The notes under the pieces are model-generated. The model was not told where the DNA came from, made no database searches, and saw nothing but the letters and a program-made list of their open reading frames with translations. Below are positions 1-17,000 of a stretch of DNA of 64,000 nt, piece after piece. How positions within the stretch are numbered: the first letter of the stretch is position 1; each line of letters begins with the position of its first letter. The translations under genes were made by a program, and so were the position numbers. The stretch is from Neodontobutis hainanensis (Eukaryota > Chordata > Actinopteri > Gobiiformes > Odontobutidae), in the NCBI GenBank assembly GCA_024349245.1, contig JALDNG010002978.1, positions 38,954-102,953 of the forward strand, given 5' to 3'.

Positions 1-1839
1 AGATAAACACACATGTACACACACAGATAAACACACGTTTACACACACAGATAAACACACATGTACACACACAGATAAACACACATGCACACACACAGAT
101 AAACACACGTTTACACACACATAAACACACATGTACACACACAGATAAACACACATATACACACACACAGATTAACAGACATTTACACACACAGATAAAC
201 ACACATGTACACACACAGATAAACACACATGTACACACACAGATAAACACACGTTTACACACACACAGATAAACACACATTTACCCACACAGATAAACAC
301 ACATGTACACACACAGATGAACACACACGTACACACAGATAAACACACATGTACACACACAGATAAACACACGTTTAAACACACAGATAAACACACATGT
401 ACACACACAGATAAACACACGTTTACACACACAGATAAACACACATGTACACACACAGATAAACACACATGTACACACACAGATAAACACACATGCACAG
501 ACACAGATAAACACATGTTTACACACACAGATAAACACACATGTACACACACAGATAAACACACATGTACACACACAGATAAACACACATGTACACACAC
601 AGATAAACACACATATACACACACAGATAAACACACATGTACACACACAGATAAAAACGTTTACACACACAGATAAACACACATGTACACACACAGATAA
701 ACACACATGTACACACACAGATAAACACATGCACACACACAGATAAACACATGTTTACACACACAGATAAACACATGTTTACACACACAGATAAACACAC
801 ATGTACACAAAGAGATAAACACACATGGACACACACAGATAAACACAAATGTACACAAACAGATAAACACACATGTACACACACAGATAAACACACATGT
901 ACACACACAGATAAACACACATGTACACACACAGATAAACACACGTTTACACACACACACACACACACACACAGAGATAAACACACATTTATTCCACACA
1001 GATAAACACACATGTACACACACAGATAAACACACATGTACACACACAGATAAACACACGTTTACACACACACACACACACAGATAAACACACATTTACC
1101 CACACAGATAAACACAGATGTACACACAAAGATAAACACACATGTACACACACAGATAACACACACATATACACACACACAGTTAAACACACATGTACAC
1201 ACACAGATAAACACACATGTACACACACAGATAAACACACATGTACACACACAGATAAACACACATGTACACACACAGATAAACACACATGTACACACAC
1301 AGATAAACACACATGTACACACACAGATAAACACACGTTTACACACACACACACACACACACAGATAAACACACATTTACCCACACAGATAAACACACAA
1401 GTACACACAAAGATAAACACACATGTACACACACAGATAACACACACATATACACACACACAGTTAAACACACATGTACACACACAGATAAACACACATA
1501 TACACACACAGATAAAAACACATGTACACACACAGATAAACACACATGTACACACACAGATAAACACACGTTTACACACACACACACACACACACAGATA
1601 AACACTTATTTACCCACACAGATAAACACACATGTACACACAAAGATAAACACACATGTACACACACAGATAAACACACATATACACACACACAGTTAAA
1701 CACACATGTACACACACAGATAAACACACATATACACACACAGATAAACACACATGTACACACACAGATAAACACACATGTACACACACAGATAAACACA
1801 CGTTTACACACACACACACAGATAAACACACGTTTACAC

Positions 1840-2282
1840 ACACATAAACACACATGTACACACACAGATAAACACACATATACACACACAGATTAACAGA
1901 CATTTACACACACAGATAAACACACATGTACACACACAGATAAACACACATGTACACACACACAGATAAACACACGTTTACACACACACAGATAAACACA
2001 CATTTACACACAGATAAACACACATGTACACACAGAGATAAACACAAGTTTACACACACAGATAAACACACATTTACCCACACAGATAAACACACATGTA
2101 CACACACAGATAAACTCACATGTACACACACAGATAAACACACATGTACACACACAGATGAACACACATGTACACACAGATAAACACACATGTACACAAA
2201 CAGATAAACACACATGTACACACACAGATAAACACATGTTTACACTCACAGATAAACACACATGTACACACACAGATAACAC
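1840..2282. repeat. Higher-order satellite module, copy 1
   Basis: This is the first of four copies of a module of about 445 bp inside the satellite. It starts with a unit lacking the CAGAT step (CACACATAAACACAC), passes through the rare AGATTAACAGACATTTAC unit and ends at AGATAACACACACG. The same order of variants recurs at 4288, 6721 and 14586, and the distance from the AGATTAACAG unit to the end stays constant within a few bases. This shows block-wise copying above the 24-bp level. Confidence 0.8.
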
Positions 2283-4287
2283 ACACGTTTACACACACAA
2301 ATAAACACACATGTACACACACAGATAAACACACGTTTACACACACAGATAAACACACATGTACACACACAGATAAACACTCATTTACACACACAGAAAA
2401 ACACACATGTACACACACAGATAAACACACAGGTACACACACAGATAAACACACATGTACACACACAGATAAACACACAGATAAACACACATGTACACAC
2501 ACAGATAAACACACATGTACACACACAGATAAACATACGTTTACACACACAGATAAACACACATGTACACACACAGATAAACACACATGCACACACACAG
2601 ATAAACACATGTTTACACACACAGATAAACACACATGTACACACACAGATAAACACACATGTACATACACAGATAAACACATGTTTACACACACAGATAA
2701 ACACACATGTACACACACAGATAAACACACATGTACACACACAGATAAACACACATGTACACACACAGATAAACACACATGTACACACACAGATAAACAC
2801 ACATGTACACACACAGATAAACACACATATACACACACAGATAAACACACATGTATTCACACAGATAAACACACATGTACACACACAGATAAACTCACAT
2901 GTACACACAAAGATAAACACACGTTTACACACACAGATAAACACACATGTACACACACAGATAAACACACATGTACACACACAGATAAACACACGTTTAC
3001 ACAAACAGAGATAAACACACATTTACCCACACAGATAAACACACATGTACACACACAGATGAACACACACGTACACACAGATAAACACACATGTACACAC
3101 ACAGATAAACACACGTTTAAACACACAGATAAACACACATGTACACACACAGATAAACACACGTTTACACACACAGATAAACACACATGTACACACACAG
3201 ATAAACACACATGTACACACACAGATAAACACACATGCACAGACACAGATAAACACATGTTTACACACACAGATAAACACTCTCTTACACACACAGATAA
3301 ACACACATGTACACACACAGATAAACACACATGTACACACACAGATAAACACACATATACACACACAGATAAACACACATGTACACACACAGATAAACAC
3401 GTTACACACACAGATAAACACACATGTACACACACAGATAAACACACATGTACCCACACAGATAAACACATGCACACACAGATAAACACATGTTTACACA
3501 CACAGATAAACACATGTTTACACACACAGATAAACACACATGTACACAAAGAGATAAACACACATGTACACACACAGATAAACACAAATGTACACAAACA
3601 GATAAACACACATGTACACACACAGATAAACACACATGTACACACACAGATAAACACACATGTACACACACAGATAAACACACGTTTACACACACACACA
3701 CACAGATAAACACACATTTACCCACACAGATAAACACACATGTACACACACAGATAAACACACATGTACACACACAGATAAACACACGTTTACACACACA
3801 CACACACACACAGATAAACACACATTTACCCACACAGATAAACACACATGTACACACAAAGATAAACACACATGTACACACACAGATAAACACACATATA
3901 CACACACACAGTTAAACACACATGTACACACACAGATAAACACACATATACACACACAGATAAACACACATGTACACACACAGATAAACACACATGTACA
4001 CACACAGATAAACGCACACGTTTACACACACACACACACACACAGATAAACACACATTTACCCACACAGATAAACACACATGTACACACAAAGATAAACA
4101 CACATGTACACACACAGATAAACACACATATACACACACACAGTTAAACACACATGTACACACACAGATAAACACACATATACACACACAGATAAACACA
4201 CATGTACACACACAGATAAACACACATGTACACACACAGATAAACACACGTTTACACACACACACACAGATAAACACACGTTTACAC

Positions 4288-4734
4288 ACACATAAACACA
4301 CATGTACACACACAGATAAACACACATATACACACACAGATTAACAGACATTTACACACACAGATAAACACACATGTACACACACAGATAAACACACATG
4401 TACACACACACAGATAAACACACGTTTACACACACACAGATAAACACACATTTACCCACACAGATAAACACACATGTACACACACAGATAAACACAAGTT
4501 TACACACACACAGATAAACACACATTTACCCACACAGATAAACACACATGTACACACACAGATAAACTCACATGTACACACACAGATAAACACACATGTA
4601 CACACACAGATGAACACACATGTACACACAGATAAACACACATGTACACAAACAGATAAACACACATGTACACACACAGATAAACACATGTTTACACACA
4701 CAGATAAACACACATGTACACACACAGATAACAC
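4288..4734. repeat. Higher-order satellite module, copy 2
   Basis: This is the second copy of the module, about 2448 bp to the right of copy 1, with the same order of unit variants. It differs slightly in the unit before the CATTTACCCAC variant. Confidence 0.8.
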
Positions 4735-6720
4735 ACACGTTTACACACACAAATAAACACACATGTACACACACAGATAAACACATGTTTACACACACAG
4801 ATAAACACACATGTACACACACAGATACACACTCTTTTACATACACAGAAAAAACACACATGTACACACACAGATAAACACACAGATAAACACACATGTA
4901 CACACACAGATAAACACACATGTACACACACAGATAAACATACACACACAGATAAACACACATGTACACACACATATAAACACACATGCACACACAGATA
5001 AACACATGTTTACACACACAGATAAACACACATGTACACACACAGATAAACACACATGTACACACACAGATAAACACATGTTTACACACACAGATATACA
5101 CACATGTACACACACAGATAAACACACATGTACACACACAGATAAACACACATGTACACACACAGATAAACACACATGTACACACACACAGATAAACACA
5201 CATGTACACACACAGATAAACACACATATACACACACAAATAAACACACATGTACACACACACACACACAGATAAACACACATGTACACACACAGATAAA
5301 CTCACATGTACACACACAGATAAACACACGTTTACACACACAGATAAACACACATGTACACACACAGATAAACACACATGCACACACAGATAAACACATG
5401 TTTACACACACAGATAAACACACATGTACACACACAGATAAACACACATGTACACACACAGATAAACACATGTTTACACACACAGATAAACACACATGTA
5501 CACACACAGATAAACACACATGTAAACACACAGATAAACACACGTTTAAACACACAGATAAACACTCATTTACACACACAGATTAACAGACATTTACACA
5601 CACAGATAAACACACATGTACACACACAGATAAACTACATGTACACACACAGATAAACACACATATACACACACAGATAAACACACATGTACACACAGAT
5701 AAACACATGTTTACACACACAGATAAACACACATGTACACACACAGATAACACACACGTTTACACACACAAATAAACACACATGTACACACACAGATAAA
5801 CACACGTTTACACACACAGATAAACACACATGTACACACACAGATAAACACTCATTTACACACACAGAAAAAACACACATGTACACACACAGATAAACAC
5901 ACATGTACAAACACAGATAAACACACATGTATACACACAGATAAACACACATATACACACACAGATAAACACACATGTACACACACAGATAAACACACAT
6001 GTACACACACAGATAAACACACGTTTACACACACAGATAAACACACATGTACACACACAGATAAACACACATGCACACACACAGATAAACACATGTTTAC
6101 ACACACAGATAAACACACATGTACACACACAGATAAACACACATGTACACACACAGATAAACACATGTTTACACACACAGATAAACACACATGTACACAC
6201 ACAGATAAACACACATGCACACACACAGATAAACACACGTTTACACACACAGATAAACACACATGCACACACAGAGATAAACACATGTTTACACACACAG
6301 ATAAACACACGTTTACACACACACACAGATAAACACACATTTACCCACACAGATAAACACACATGTACACACAGATAAACACACATGTACACACACAGAT
6401 AAACACACACACACACACACAGATAAACACACATTTACCCACACAGATAAACACACATGTACACACACAGATAAACACACATGTACACACACATATAAAC
6501 ACACATGCAGACACAGAGATAAACACATGTTTACACACACAGATAAACACACGTTTACACACACACACACAGATAAACACACATTTACCCACACAGATAA
6601 ACACACATGTACACACAAAGATAAACACACATGTACACACACAGATAAACACACATATACACACACACACAGATAAACACACGTTTACACACACACACAC
6701 AGATAAACACACGTTTACAC

Positions 6721-7167
6721 ACACATAAACACACATGTACACACACAGATAAACACACATATACACACACAGATTAACAGACATTTACACACACAGATAA
6801 ACACACATGTACACACACAGATAAACACACATGTACACACACACAGATAAACACACGTTTACACACACACAGATAAACACACATTTACCCACACAGATAA
6901 ACACACATGTACACACAGAGATAAACACAAGTTTACACACACACAGATAAACACACATTTACCCACACAGATAAACACACATGTACACACACAGATAAAC
7001 TCACATGTACACACACAGATAAACACACATGTACACACACAGATGAACACACATGTACACACAGATAAACACACATGTACACAAACAGATAAACACACAT
7101 GTACACACACAGATAAACACATGTTTACACTCACAGATAAACACACATGTACACACACAGATAACAC
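6721..7167. repeat. Higher-order satellite module, copy 3
   Basis: This is the third copy, about 2433 bp after copy 2. The block to its right (about 6860-7910) matches the block right of copy 1 (about 2000-3020) at an offset near 4886 bp. One shared rare unit reads ATGTATTCACAC, at 2851 and 7737. Confidence 0.8.
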
Positions 7168-10100
7168 ACACGTTTACACACACAAATAAACACACATGTA
7201 CACACACAGATAAACACACATTTACAGACACAGATAAACACACATGTACACACACAGATAAACACTCATTTACACACACAGAAAAAACACACATGTACAC
7301 ACACAGATAAACACACAGGTACACACACAGATAAACACACATGTACACACACAGATAAACACACAGATAAACACACATGTACACACACAGATAAACACAC
7401 ATGTACACACACAGATAAACATACGTTTACACACACAGATAAACACACATGTACACACACAGATAAACACACATGCACACACACAGATAAACACATGTTT
7501 ACACACACAGATAAACACACATGTACACACACAGATAAACACACATGTACATACACAGATAAACACATGTTTACACACACAGATAAACACACATGTACAC
7601 ACACAGATAAACACACATGTACACACACAGATAAACACACATGTACACACACAGATAAACACACATGTACACACACAGATAAACACACATGTACACACAC
7701 AGATAAACACACATATACACACACAGATAAACACACATGTATTCACACAGATAAACACACATGTACACACACAGATAAACTCACATGTACACACAAAGAT
7801 AAACACACGTTTACACACACAGATAAACACACATGTACACACACAGATAAACACACATGTACACACACAGATAAACACACGTTTACACAAACAGAGATAA
7901 ACACACATTTACCCACACAGATAAACACACATGTACACACACAGATGAACACACACGTACACACAGATAAACACACATGTACACACACAGATAAACACAC
8001 GTTTAAACACACAGATAAACACACATGTACACACACAGATAAACACACGTTTACACACACAGATAAACACACATGTACACACACAGATAAACACACATGT
8101 ACACACACAGATAAACACACATGCACAGACACAGATAAACACATGTTTACACACACAGATAAACACTCTTACACACACAGATAAACACACATGTACACAC
8201 ACAGATAAACACACATGTACACACACAGATAAACACACATATACACACACAGATAAACACACATGTACACACACAGATAAACACGTTTACACACACAGAT
8301 AAACACACATGTACACACACAGATAAACACACATGTACCCACACAGATAAACACATGCACACACACAGATAAACACATGTTTACACACACAGATAAACAC
8401 ATGTTTACACACACAGATAAACACACATGTACACAAAGAGATAAACACACATGTACACACACAGATAAACACAAATGTACACAAACAGATAAACACACAT
8501 GTACACACACAGATAAACACACATGTACACACACAGATAAACATACGTTTACACACACAGATAAACACACATGTACACACACAGATAAACACACATGCAC
8601 ACACACAGATAAACACATGTTTACACACACAGATAAACACACATGTACACACACAGATAAACACACATGTACATACACAGATAAACACATGTTTACACAC
8701 ACAGATAAACACACATGTACACACACAGATAAACACACATGTACACACACAGATAAACACACATGTACACACACAGATAAACACACATGTACACACACAG
8801 ATAAACACACATGTACACACACAGATAAACACACATATACACACACAGATAAACACACATGTATTCACACAGATAAACACACATGTACACACACAGATAA
8901 ACTCACATGTACACACAAAGATAAACACACGTTTACACACACAGATAAACACACATGTACACACACAGATAAACACACATGCACACACACAGATAAACAC
9001 ATGTTTACACACATAGATAAACACACATGTACACACACAGATAAACACACATGTACACACACAGATAAACACATGTTTACACACACAGATAAACACACAT
9101 GTACACACACAGATAAACACACATGTACACACACAGATAAACACACATGTACACACACAGATAAACACACATATACACACACAAATAAACACACATGTAC
9201 ACACACAGATAAACACACAAGTACACACACAGATAAACACACATGTACACACACAGATAAACACACATGTAAACACACAGATAAACAAACATTTACACAC
9301 AGAGATAAACACAAATGTACACAAACAGATAAACACACATGTACACACACAGATAAACACACATGTACAGACACAGATAAACACACATGTACACACACAG
9401 ATAAACACACGTTTACACACACAGATAAACACACATGTACACACACAGATAAACACACATGCACACACACAGATAAACACACGTTTACACACACATAAAC
9501 ACACATGTACACACACAGATAAACACACATATACACACACACAGATTAACAGACATTTACACACACAGATAAACACACATGTACACACACAGATAAACAC
9601 ACATGTACACACACAGATAAACACACGTTTACACACACACAGATAAACACACATTTACCCACACAGATAAACACACATGTACACACACAGATGAACACAC
9701 ACGTACACACAGATAAACACACATGTACACACACAGATAAACACACATTTAAACACACAGATAAACACACATGTACACACACAGATAAACACACATTTAC
9801 ACACACAGATAAACACACATGTACACACACAGATAAACACACATGTACACACACAGATAAACACACATGCACAGACACAGATAAACACATGTTTACACAC
9901 ACAGATAAACACACATGTACACACACAGATAAACACACATGTACACACACAGATAAACACACATGTACACACACAGATAAACACACAGGTACACACACAG
10001 ATAAACACACATGTACACACACAGATAAACACACAGATAAACACACATGTACACACACAGATAAACACACATGTACACACACAGATAAACATACGTTTAC

Positions 10101-13100
10101 ACACACAGATAAACACACATGTACACACACAGATAAACACACATGCACACACACAGATAAACACATGTTTACACACACAGATAAACACACATGTACACAC
10201 ACAGATAAACACACATGTACATACACAGATAAACACATGTTTACACACACAGATAAACACACATGTACACACACAGATAAACACACATGTACACACACAG
10301 ATAAACACACATGTACACACACAGATAAACACACATGTACACACACAGATAAACACACATGTACACACACAGATAAACACACATATACACACACAGATAA
10401 ACACACATGTATTCACACAGATAAACACACATGTACACACACAGATAAACTCACATGTACACACAAAGATAAACACACGTTTACACACACAGATAAACAC
10501 ACATGTACACACACAGATAAACACACATGCACACACACAGATAAACACATGTTTACACACACAGATAAACACACATGTACACACACAGATAAACACACAT
10601 GTACACACACAGATAAACACATGTTTACACACACAGATAAACACACATGTACACACACAGATAAACACACATGTACACACACAGATAAACACACATGTAC
10701 ACACACAGATAAACACACATATACACACACAAATAAACACACATGTACACACACAGATAAACACACATGTACACACACAGATAAACTCACATGTACACAC
10801 ACAGATAAACACACGTTTACACACACAGATAAACACACATGTACACACACAGATAAACACACATGCACACACACAGATAAACACATGTTTACACACACAG
10901 ATAAACACACATGTACACACACAGATAAACACACATGTACACACACAGATAAACACATGTTTACACACACAGATAAACACACATGTACACACACAGATAA
11001 ACACACATGTAAACACACAGATAAACACACGTTTAAACACACAGATAAACACTCATTTACACACACAGATTAACAGACATTTACACACACAGATAAACAC
11101 ACATGTACACACACAGATAAACTCACATGTACACACACAGATAAACACACATATACACACACAGATAAACACACATGTACACACAGAAAAACACATGTTT
11201 ACACACACAGATAAACACACATGTACACACACAGATAACACACAGTTTACACACACAAATAAACACACATGTACACACACAGATAAACACACGTTTACAC
11301 ACACAGATAAACACACATGTACACACACAGATAAACACTCATTTACACACACAGAAAAACACACATGTACACACACAGATAAACACACATGTACAAACAC
11401 AGATAAACACACATGTATACACACAGATAAACACACATATACACACACAGATAAACACACATGTACACACACAGATAAACACACATGTACACACACAGAT
11501 AAACACACGTTTACACACACAGATAAACACACATGTACACACACAGATAAACACACATGCACACACACAGATAAACACATGTTTACACACACAGATAAAC
11601 ACACATGTACACACACAGATAAACACACATGTACACACACAGATAAACACATGTTTACACACACAGATAAACACACATGTACACACACAGATAAACACAC
11701 ATGCACACACAGATAAACACACGTTTACACACACAGATAAACACACATGCACACACAGAGATAAACACATGTTTACACACACAGATAAACACACGTTTAC
11801 ACACACACACACAGATAAACACACATTTACCCACACAGATAAACACACATGTACACACAGATAAACACACATGTACACACACAGATAAACACATACACAC
11901 ACACACAGATAAACACACATTTACCCACACAGATAAACACACATGTACACACACAGATAAACACACATGTACACACACATATAAACACACATTCAGACAC
12001 AGAGATAAACACATGTTTACACACACAGATAAACACACGTTTACACACACACACACAGATAAACACACATTTACCCACACAGACAAACACACATGTACAC
12101 ACAAAGATAAACACACATGTACACACACAGATAAACACACATATACACACACACACAGATAAACACACATGTACACACACAGATAAACACACATATACAC
12201 ACACAGATAAACACACATGTACACACACAGATAAACACACATGTACACACACAGATAAACACACATGTACACACACAGATAAACACACATATACACACAC
12301 ACAGATAAACACACGTTTACACACACAGATAAACACACATGTACACACACAGATAAACACACGTTTACACACACAGATAAACACACATGTACACACACAG
12401 ATAAACACACATGTACACACACAGATAAACACACGTTTACACACACAGATAAACACACATGTACAGACACAGATAAACACACATGTACACACACAGATAA
12501 ACACACATTTACACACACAGATAAACACACATGTACACACAGATAAACACACATGTACACACACAGATAAACACCCATGTACACACACAGATAAACACAT
12601 GTTTACACACACAGATAAACACACATGTACACACACAGATAAACACACAAGTACACACACAGATAAACACACATGTACACACACAGATAAACACACATGT
12701 AAACACACAGATAAACAAACATTTACACACAGAGATAAACACAAATGTACACAAACAGATAAACACACATGTACACACACAGATAAACACACATGTACAG
12801 ACACAGATAAACACACATGTACACACACAGATAAACACACGTTTACACACACAGATAAACACACATGTACACACACAGATAAACACACATGCACACACAC
12901 AGATAAACACACGTTTACACACACATAAACACACATGTACACACACAGATAAACACACATATACACACACACAGATAAACAGACATTTACACACACAGAT
13001 AAACACACATGTACACACACAGATAAACACACATGTACACACACAGATAAACACACGTTTACACACACACAGATAAACACACATTTACCCACACAGATAA

Positions 13101-14585
13101 ACACACATGTACACACACAGATGAACACACGTACACACAGATAAACACACGTTTAAACACACAGATAAACACACATGTACACACACAGATAAACACACGT
13201 TTACACACACAGATAAACACACATGTACACACACAGATAAACACACATGTACACACACAGATAAACACACATGCACAGACACAGATAAACACATGTTTAC
13301 ACACACAGATAAACACACATGTACACACACAGATAAACACACATGTACACACACAGATAAACACACATGTACACACACAGATAAACACACATATACACAC
13401 ACAGATAAACACACATGTACACACACAGATAAACACGTTTACACACACAGATAAACACACATGTACACACACAGATAAACACACATGTACACACACAGAT
13501 AAACACATGCACACACACAGATAAACACATGTTTACACACACAGATAAACACATGTTTACACACACAGATAAACACACATGTACACAAAGAGATAAACAC
13601 ACATGGACACACACAGATAAACACAAATGTACACAAACAGATAAACACACATGTACACACACAGATAAACACACATGTACACACACAGATAAACACACAT
13701 GTACACACACAGATAAACACACGTTTACACACACACACACACACACACACACAGAGATAAACACACATTTATTCCACACAGATAAACACACATGTACACA
13801 CACAGATAAACACACATGTACACACACAGATAAACACACGTTTACACACACACACACACAGATAAACACACATTTACCCACACAGATAAACACAGATGTA
13901 CACACAAAGATAAACACACATGTACACACACAGATAACACACACATATACACACACACAGTTAAACACACATGTACACACACAGATAAACACACATGTAC
14001 ACACACAGATAAACACACATGTACACACACAGATAAACACACATGTACACACACAGATAAACACACATGTACACACACAGATAAACACACATGTACACAC
14101 ACAGATAAACACACGTTTACACACACACACACACAGATAAACACACATTTACCCACACAGATAAACACACAAGTACACACAAAGATAAACACACATGTAC
14201 ACACACAGATAACACACACATATACACACACACAGTTAAACACACATGTACACACACAGATAAAAACACATGTACACACACAGATAAACACACATGTACA
14301 CACACAGATAAACACACGTTTACACACACACACACACACACAGATAAACACACATTTACCCACACAGATAAACACACATGTACACACAAAGATAAACACA
14401 CATGTACACACACAGATAAACACACATATACACACACACAGTTAAACACACATGTACACACACAGATAAACACACATATACACACACAGATAAACACACA
14501 TGTACACACACAGATAAACACACATGTACACACACAGATAAACACACGTTTACACACACACACACAGATAAACACACGTTTACAC

Positions 14586-15032
14586 ACACATAAACACACA
14601 TGTACACACACAGATAAACACACATATACACACACAGATTAACAGACATTTACACACACAGATAAACACACATGTACACACACAGATAAACACACATGTA
14701 CACACACACAGATAAACACACGTTTACACACACACAGATAAACACACATTTACCCACACAGATAAACACACATGTACACACAGAGATAAACACAAGTTTA
14801 CACACACACAGATAAACACACATTTACCCACACAGATAAACACACATGTACACACACAGATAAACTCACATGTACACACACAGATAAACACACATGTACA
14901 CACACAGATGAACACACATGTACACACAGATAAACACACATGTACACAAACAGATAAACACACATGTACACACACAGATAAACACATGTTTACACTCACA
15001 GATAAACACACATGTACACACACAGATAACAC
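14586..15032. repeat. Higher-order satellite module, copy 4
   Basis: This is the fourth copy, about 7865 bp after copy 3. Its left neighbour (about 13040-14130) matches about 250-1330 at an offset near 12.78 kb, including a rare (AC)n-CAGAGATAAAC step and an ATTTATTCCAC variant. The array was therefore built by copying multi-kilobase blocks. Confidence 0.8.
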
Positions 15033-15699
15033 ACACGTTTACACACACAAATAAACACACATGTACACACACAGATAAACACACGTTTACACACACAGAT
15101 AAACACACATGTACACACACAGATAAACACTCATTTACACACACAGAAAAAACACACATGTACACACACAGATAAACACACAGGTACACACACAGATAAA
15201 CACACATGTACACACACAGATAAACACACAGATAAACACACATGTACACACACAGATAAACACACATGTACACACACAGATAAACATACGTTTACACACA
15301 CAGATAAACACACATGTACACACACAGATAAACACACATGCACACACACAGATAAACACATGTTTACACACACAGATAAACACACATGTACACACACAGA
15401 TAAACACACATGTACACACACAGATAAACACATGTTTACACACACAGATAAACACACATGTACACACACAGATAAACACACATGTACACACACAGATAAA
15501 CACACATGTACACACACAGATAAACACACATGTACACACACAGATAAACACACATGTACACACACAGATAAACACACATATACACACACAGATAAACACA
15601 CATGTATTCACACAGATAAACACACATGTACACACACAGATAAACTCACATGTACACACAAAGATAAACACACGTTTACACACACAGATAAACACACAT

Positions 15700-17000
15700 G
15701 TACACACACAGATAAACACACATGCACACACACAGATAAACACATGTTTACACACACAGATAAACACACATGTACACACACAGATAAACACACATGTACA
15801 CACACAGATAAACACATGTTTACACACACAGATAAACACACATGTACACACACAGATAAACACACATGCACACACACAGATAAACACATGTTTAAACACA
15901 CAGATAAACACACATGTACACACACAGATAAACACACATGTACACACACAGATAAACACACGTTTAAACACACAGATAAACACTCATTTACACACACAGA
16001 TTAACAGACATTTACACACACAGATAAACACACATGTACACACACAGATAAACTCACATGTACACACACAGATAAAGACACATATACACACACAGATAAA
16101 CACACATGTACACACAGATAAACACATGTTTACACACACAGATAAACACACATGTACACACACAGATAACACACACGTTTACACACACAAATAAAAACAC
16201 ATGTACACACACAGATAAACACACGTTTACACACACAGATAAACACACATGTACACACACAGATAAACACTCATTTACACACACAGAAAAAACACACATG
16301 TACACACACAGATAAACACACATGTACAAACACAGATAAACACACATGTATACACACAGATAAACACACATATACACACACAGATAAACACACATGTACA
16401 CACACAGATAAACACACATGTACACACACAGATAAACACACGATTACACACACAGATAAACACACATGTACACACACAGATAAACACACATGCACACACA
16501 CAGATAAACACATGTTTACACACACAGATAAACACACATGTACACACACAGATAAACACACATGTACACACACAGATAAACACATGTTTACACACACAGA
16601 TAAACACACATGTACACACACAGATAAACACACATGCACACACACAGATAAACACATGTTTAAACACACAGATAAACACACATGTACACACACAGATAAA
16701 CACACATGTACACACACAGATAAACACACGTTTAAACACACAGATAAACACTCATTTACACACACAGATTAACAGACATTTACACACACAGATAAACACA
16801 CATGTACACACACAGATAAACTCACATGTACACACACAGATAAACACACATATACACACACAGATAAACACACATGTACACACAGATAAACACATGTTTA
16901 CACACACAGATAAACACACATGTACACACACAGATAACACACACGTTTACACACACAAATAAACACACATGTACACACACAGATAAACACACGTTTACAC
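15700..17000. repeat. 768-bp higher-order tandem repeat in satellite
   Basis: Variant units at about 15700-16230 recur at about 16468-16998 with an offset of 768 bp, which is exactly 32 units of 24 bp. Shared landmarks include the ATGTTTAAACAC unit, the ACTCATTTACAC-AGATTAACAG pair, and the AGATAACACACACG step. This is the shortest clear higher-order period in the array and probably the most recent amplification. Confidence 0.75.
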
